Below are positions 6,649 through 8,276 of a stretch of DNA of 8,276 nucleotides, piece after piece (within the stretch, counting starts at the first letter, position 1; each line of letters starts with the position of its first letter). The stretch covers positions 1 to 8,276 of the forward strand of contig JBKOWN010000155.1 of assembly GCA_046724435.1 (NCBI GenBank), written 5' to 3'. The notes under the pieces are model-generated. The model worked only from the letters and a program-made list of their open reading frames with translations, did no database searches and had not been told where the DNA came from. A program made the translations under genes and the position numbers. Source of the DNA: JALZAA01 sp046724435. Lineage in GTDB: Bacteria; Actinomycetota; Acidimicrobiia; IMCC26256; JACDBD01.

Positions 6649-7306
6649 GCCGTCGACCATTCGGGTGTTCCTGGCCGACGATCATCCCGTCGTGCGCCAG
6701 GGTCTGCGCACGTTCCTCGAGTCGCGTCCGGGGATCGAGGTCGTCGGCGAAGCCGGCGACGGAGACGCCGCAGTGGCCGCGGTCGAACGACTTCGCCCCG
6801 ACGTGGTCCTCATGGACCTCGTGATGCCGGGCGAGAGCGGCGTCGCCGCGATCCGTCGCCTCCGAGCGCGTGTCCCGGAGACGCGCGTGGTCGTGCTCAC
6901 GAGCTTCGCGTCCGATGATCAGGTGATCCCTGCGGTGCAGGCCGGCGCGGCCGGATACCTGCTCAAGGACGTCGACCCGTCCGGGCTCGAAGCAGCCGTC
7001 CGGCTCGTGCACGAGGGCGAGGCGCTCCTCGATCCGCAGATCGCGGGGCGAGTGATGGAAGAGGTCGCGCATCCGCCGCCGGCCGGCGACGTTGCGTCGC
7101 TCACCCCGCGCGAGCGCGAGGTGCTCGGACTGCTCGGCCGCGGGTTGTCGAATCGGGAGCTCGCCGACACGCTCGTCGTCTCGGAGAAGACGGTGAAGAC
7201 GCATGTGAGCAACATCCTGATGAAGCTCGGCGTCCACGATCGCACCCAGGCGGCGTTGCTCGCCGTGCGTGAGGGACTGGTCGACGCGAGCGACGCGGGG
7301 GCCTAG
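6641..7306 (+). CDS. NarL/FixJ (LuxR-type) response regulator, partner of the GAF kinase
   Basis: DNA-binding transcription factor switched on by phosphorylation from the kinase encoded immediately upstream. It has 221 residues, the standard length. The receiver domain (about 6-122) shows the acidic pair Asp13-Asp14 in LADDHP, the phosphoacceptor Asp59 in VVLMDLVMP, the switch Thr87 in VVLTSF, and Lys109 in YLLKD. After a linker (about 128-150, HPPPAGD) comes a LuxR helix-turn-helix at about 152-212, with LTPREREVLGLLGRGLSNREL, EKTVKTHVSNILMKLGV and the typical DRTQAA ending. All key residues are present. GTG at 6641 was chosen because GAGG lies 6 nt upstream and the receiver starts at once after it. 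Targets are unknown; the palindromes at the kinase promoter (5470-5512) are candidate autoregulatory sites, though they do not look like the mycobacterial DosR box. DUF72 follows after 3 nt. Confidence 0.95.
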   Translation: MAEPSTIRVFLADDHPVVRQGLRTFLESRPGIEVVGEAGDGDAAVAAVERLRPDVVLMDLVMPGESGVAAIRRLRARVPETRVVVLTSFASDDQVIPAVQAGAAGYLLKDVDPSGLEAAVRLVHEGEALLDPQIAGRVMEEVAHPPPAGDVASLTPREREVLGLLGRGLSNRELADTLVVSEKTVKTHVSNILMKLGVHDRTQAALLAVREGLVDASDAGA

Positions 7307-7309
7307 GCG

Positions 7310-8179
7310 ATGGGGCGGATCCTCGTCGGCACCGCGTCGTGGACCGACAAATCACTGATCAAGTCGGGCTGGTACCCGGACGACGCGACGAGCGCCGAAG
7401 CCCGCCTGAAGTACTACGCGTCGCAATTCCCCCTCGTCGAAGTCGACTCGACGTACTACTACCCGCCCCGTCCACCCGTAGTGCAGCAGTGGGCGCAACG
7501 CACCCCACCCGGGTTCACGTTCAACATCAAGGCCTTCTCGATCCTCACCCAGCACCCGACGAAGGCGACGGCGCTCCCGCAGGAGATGCGGCCGGAGGGC
7601 AAGGAGAGGGTCTACCCCAAGGATCTCGACGAGGACGCGGTCGAGTACCTCTGGTCGAGCTTCTTCGACTCGTTGACGCCTCTCGACCGGAGCGGGAAGT
7701 TGGGGGCGGTGTTGTTCCAGTTCCCGCCGTGGTTCACGATTCGCCGCTCCAACAAGGAGTACCTCGTCGAATGCGCAGCGCGCGCCAAGCCGCACCGTAT
7801 CTGTGTCGAGTTCCGCCACAAGTCTTGGCTGAACGACGAGAACCGTGAGGAAACGCTCGAGTTCCTGGAGTCCCACCAGCTGCCGTACGTGTGCGTCGAC
7901 ATGCCGCAGGGGTTCAAGAGCTCCGTTCCGCCGGTCGTCGCGGCGACGTCACCCGAGCTCGCCGTCATGCGGTTCCATGGGCACAACGATGCCGAATGGG
8001 AGAGCGGCTCGGTGCAGAAGCGATTCCGCTACCTGTACTCGGAGCAAGAGCTTCGGGAATGGGAGCCGCGCGTACACGAGGTTGCCGCCCGCACCGAGAC
8101 GACCCACGTGCTCTTCAACAACTGCTACGAGGACTACGCGCAGCGCAACGGCGCCGAGCTGGCAAAGATGCTCGTATAG
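7310..8179 (+). CDS. DUF72 (YecE-like) family protein
   Basis: A 289-residue soluble protein of the DUF72 family, predicted TIM-barrel fold; its biochemical role is not established. The start is ATG at 7310, only 3 nt after the regulator stop, with a GGGG stretch about 8 nt upstream as a possible ribosome site. Family marks in order are GTASWTDKSL (7-16) and SGWYP (19-23), FPLVEVDSTYYYPP (40-53), FNIKAFSILTQHP (71-83), LGAVLFQFPPWF (131-142), ICVEFRHKSW (164-173), VCVDMP (194-199), MRFHGHN (220-226) and HVLFNNCYEDYAQRNG (266-281). The many conserved aromatic and charged residues at strand ends suggest an enzyme or ligand-binding pocket. Length and motif order are complete. Being last in the two-component transcript suggests co-expression with the sensor system, but this could simply be read-through linkage. 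The family is certain; the function is unknown. Confidence 0.93.
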   Translation: MGRILVGTASWTDKSLIKSGWYPDDATSAEARLKYYASQFPLVEVDSTYYYPPRPPVVQQWAQRTPPGFTFNIKAFSILTQHPTKATALPQEMRPEGKERVYPKDLDEDAVEYLWSSFFDSLTPLDRSGKLGAVLFQFPPWFTIRRSNKEYLVECAARAKPHRICVEFRHKSWLNDENREETLEFLESHQLPYVCVDMPQGFKSSVPPVVAATSPELAVMRFHGHNDAEWESGSVQKRFRYLYSEQELREWEPRVHEVAARTETTHVLFNNCYEDYAQRNGAELAKMLV

Positions 8180-8181
8180 CT

Positions 8182-8200
8182 CTCGGAGCGCCGGCCCGAG
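8182..8200 (+). terminator. Short hairpin just after the DUF72 stop
   Basis: CTCGG (8182-8186) and CCGAG (8196-8200) form a 5-bp stem around a 9-nt GC-rich loop, two bases after the stop codon. There is no T run. It may protect the 3' end or assist termination, but stems this short are common by chance in high-GC DNA. Confidence 0.25.
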
Positions 8201-8217
8201 TGACTCCCGCAGTAGTG

Positions 8218-8248
8218 GAGCACGGCCTTGGGCAGGCCGGTCGTGCTC
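8218..8248. terminator. Candidate bidirectional hairpin terminator
   Basis: GAGCACGGCC (8218-8227) pairs with GGTCGTGCTC (8239-8248) to give a 10-bp stem with one G-T wobble and an 11-nt loop. It sits after the DUF72 gene and before a possible convergent gene end. No T tract follows on the plus strand, which is common for actinobacterial hairpins. The structure is seen in the sequence; its role as a terminator is inferred. Confidence 0.5.
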
Positions 8249-8256
8249 GAGGCGAG

Positions 8257-8276
8257 TTAGCGGGCGTCGAGGAAGG
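8257..8276 (-). CDS. Possible last codons of a convergent gene
   Basis: On the minus strand the edge of the window reads FLDAR followed by a TAA stop at 8259-8257. Its place just beyond a hairpin and opposite the end of DUF72 would suit the tail of a convergent gene entering from the right. Five codons are too few to identify a product or to be sure that it is coding. Confidence 0.2.

Noticed and set aside
5482..6660. 392-codon minus-strand open frame
   Set aside because: Antisense to the histidine kinase; kinase motifs are unambiguous and the shadow frame has no recognisable domain.
8200..8276. Short plus-strand open frame from GTG 8200 to the window edge
   Set aside because: No ribosome site, only 25 codons, and it runs through the hairpin; chance opening is likely at this GC content.

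Overview
The window is a high-GC, gene-dense bacterial chromosome segment. GTG and TTG starts, stop/start overlaps, and a GAF histidine kinase paired with a NarL-type regulator in the style of actinobacterial DevS/DevR all point to an actinobacterium, possibly of the Acidimicrobiia or another little-cultured lineage. The phylum is an inference; there is no rRNA or marker gene here. I see no tRNA, rRNA, CRISPR array, insertion sequence or phage gene.

Left part (1-4635), envelope or extracellular glycan. A minus-strand polysaccharide deacetylase with a polytopic membrane N-terminus runs off the left edge (its C-terminus is missing). Divergent from it across 61 bp is a tight three-gene plus-strand operon: a multi-pass membrane protein resembling GT-C/PTPS-related proteins, a PLP-dependent sugar aminotransferase of the DegT/DnrJ/EryC1/StrS family, and an extended SDR nucleotide-sugar epimerase/dehydratase. 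The gaps are 12 nt and then a 4-nt ATGA overlap. The likely theme is making an aminosugar nucleotide and attaching or modifying a sugar at the membrane; the actual sugar is not known.

Middle (4622-5499). A minus-strand classical SDR oxidoreductase overlaps the epimerase tail to tail by 14 bp. Its start lies only about 41 bp from the divergent histidine kinase gene. That short gap, plus the first bases of the kinase, holds a cluster of perfect inverted repeats.

Right part (5500-8179), signalling. A soluble GAF-domain histidine kinase overlaps its LuxR/NarL-type response regulator by 8 nt, and a DUF72 (YecE-like) protein follows after 3 nt, so the three are probably one transcript. The kinase GAF domain keeps a His and a Tyr 22 residues apart in the sequence context of the DevS/DosS heme pocket, so it may be a one-GAF gas or redox sensor. 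The last ~100 bp contain a 10-bp-stem hairpin that may end this transcript, and possibly the last codons of a convergent gene.

I do not see a clear undescribed multi-gene system. The points most worth checking are the kinase heme-pocket residues, the link between the two-component system and DUF72, the palindrome-rich divergent region at about 5470-5512, and the unassigned sugar pathway.
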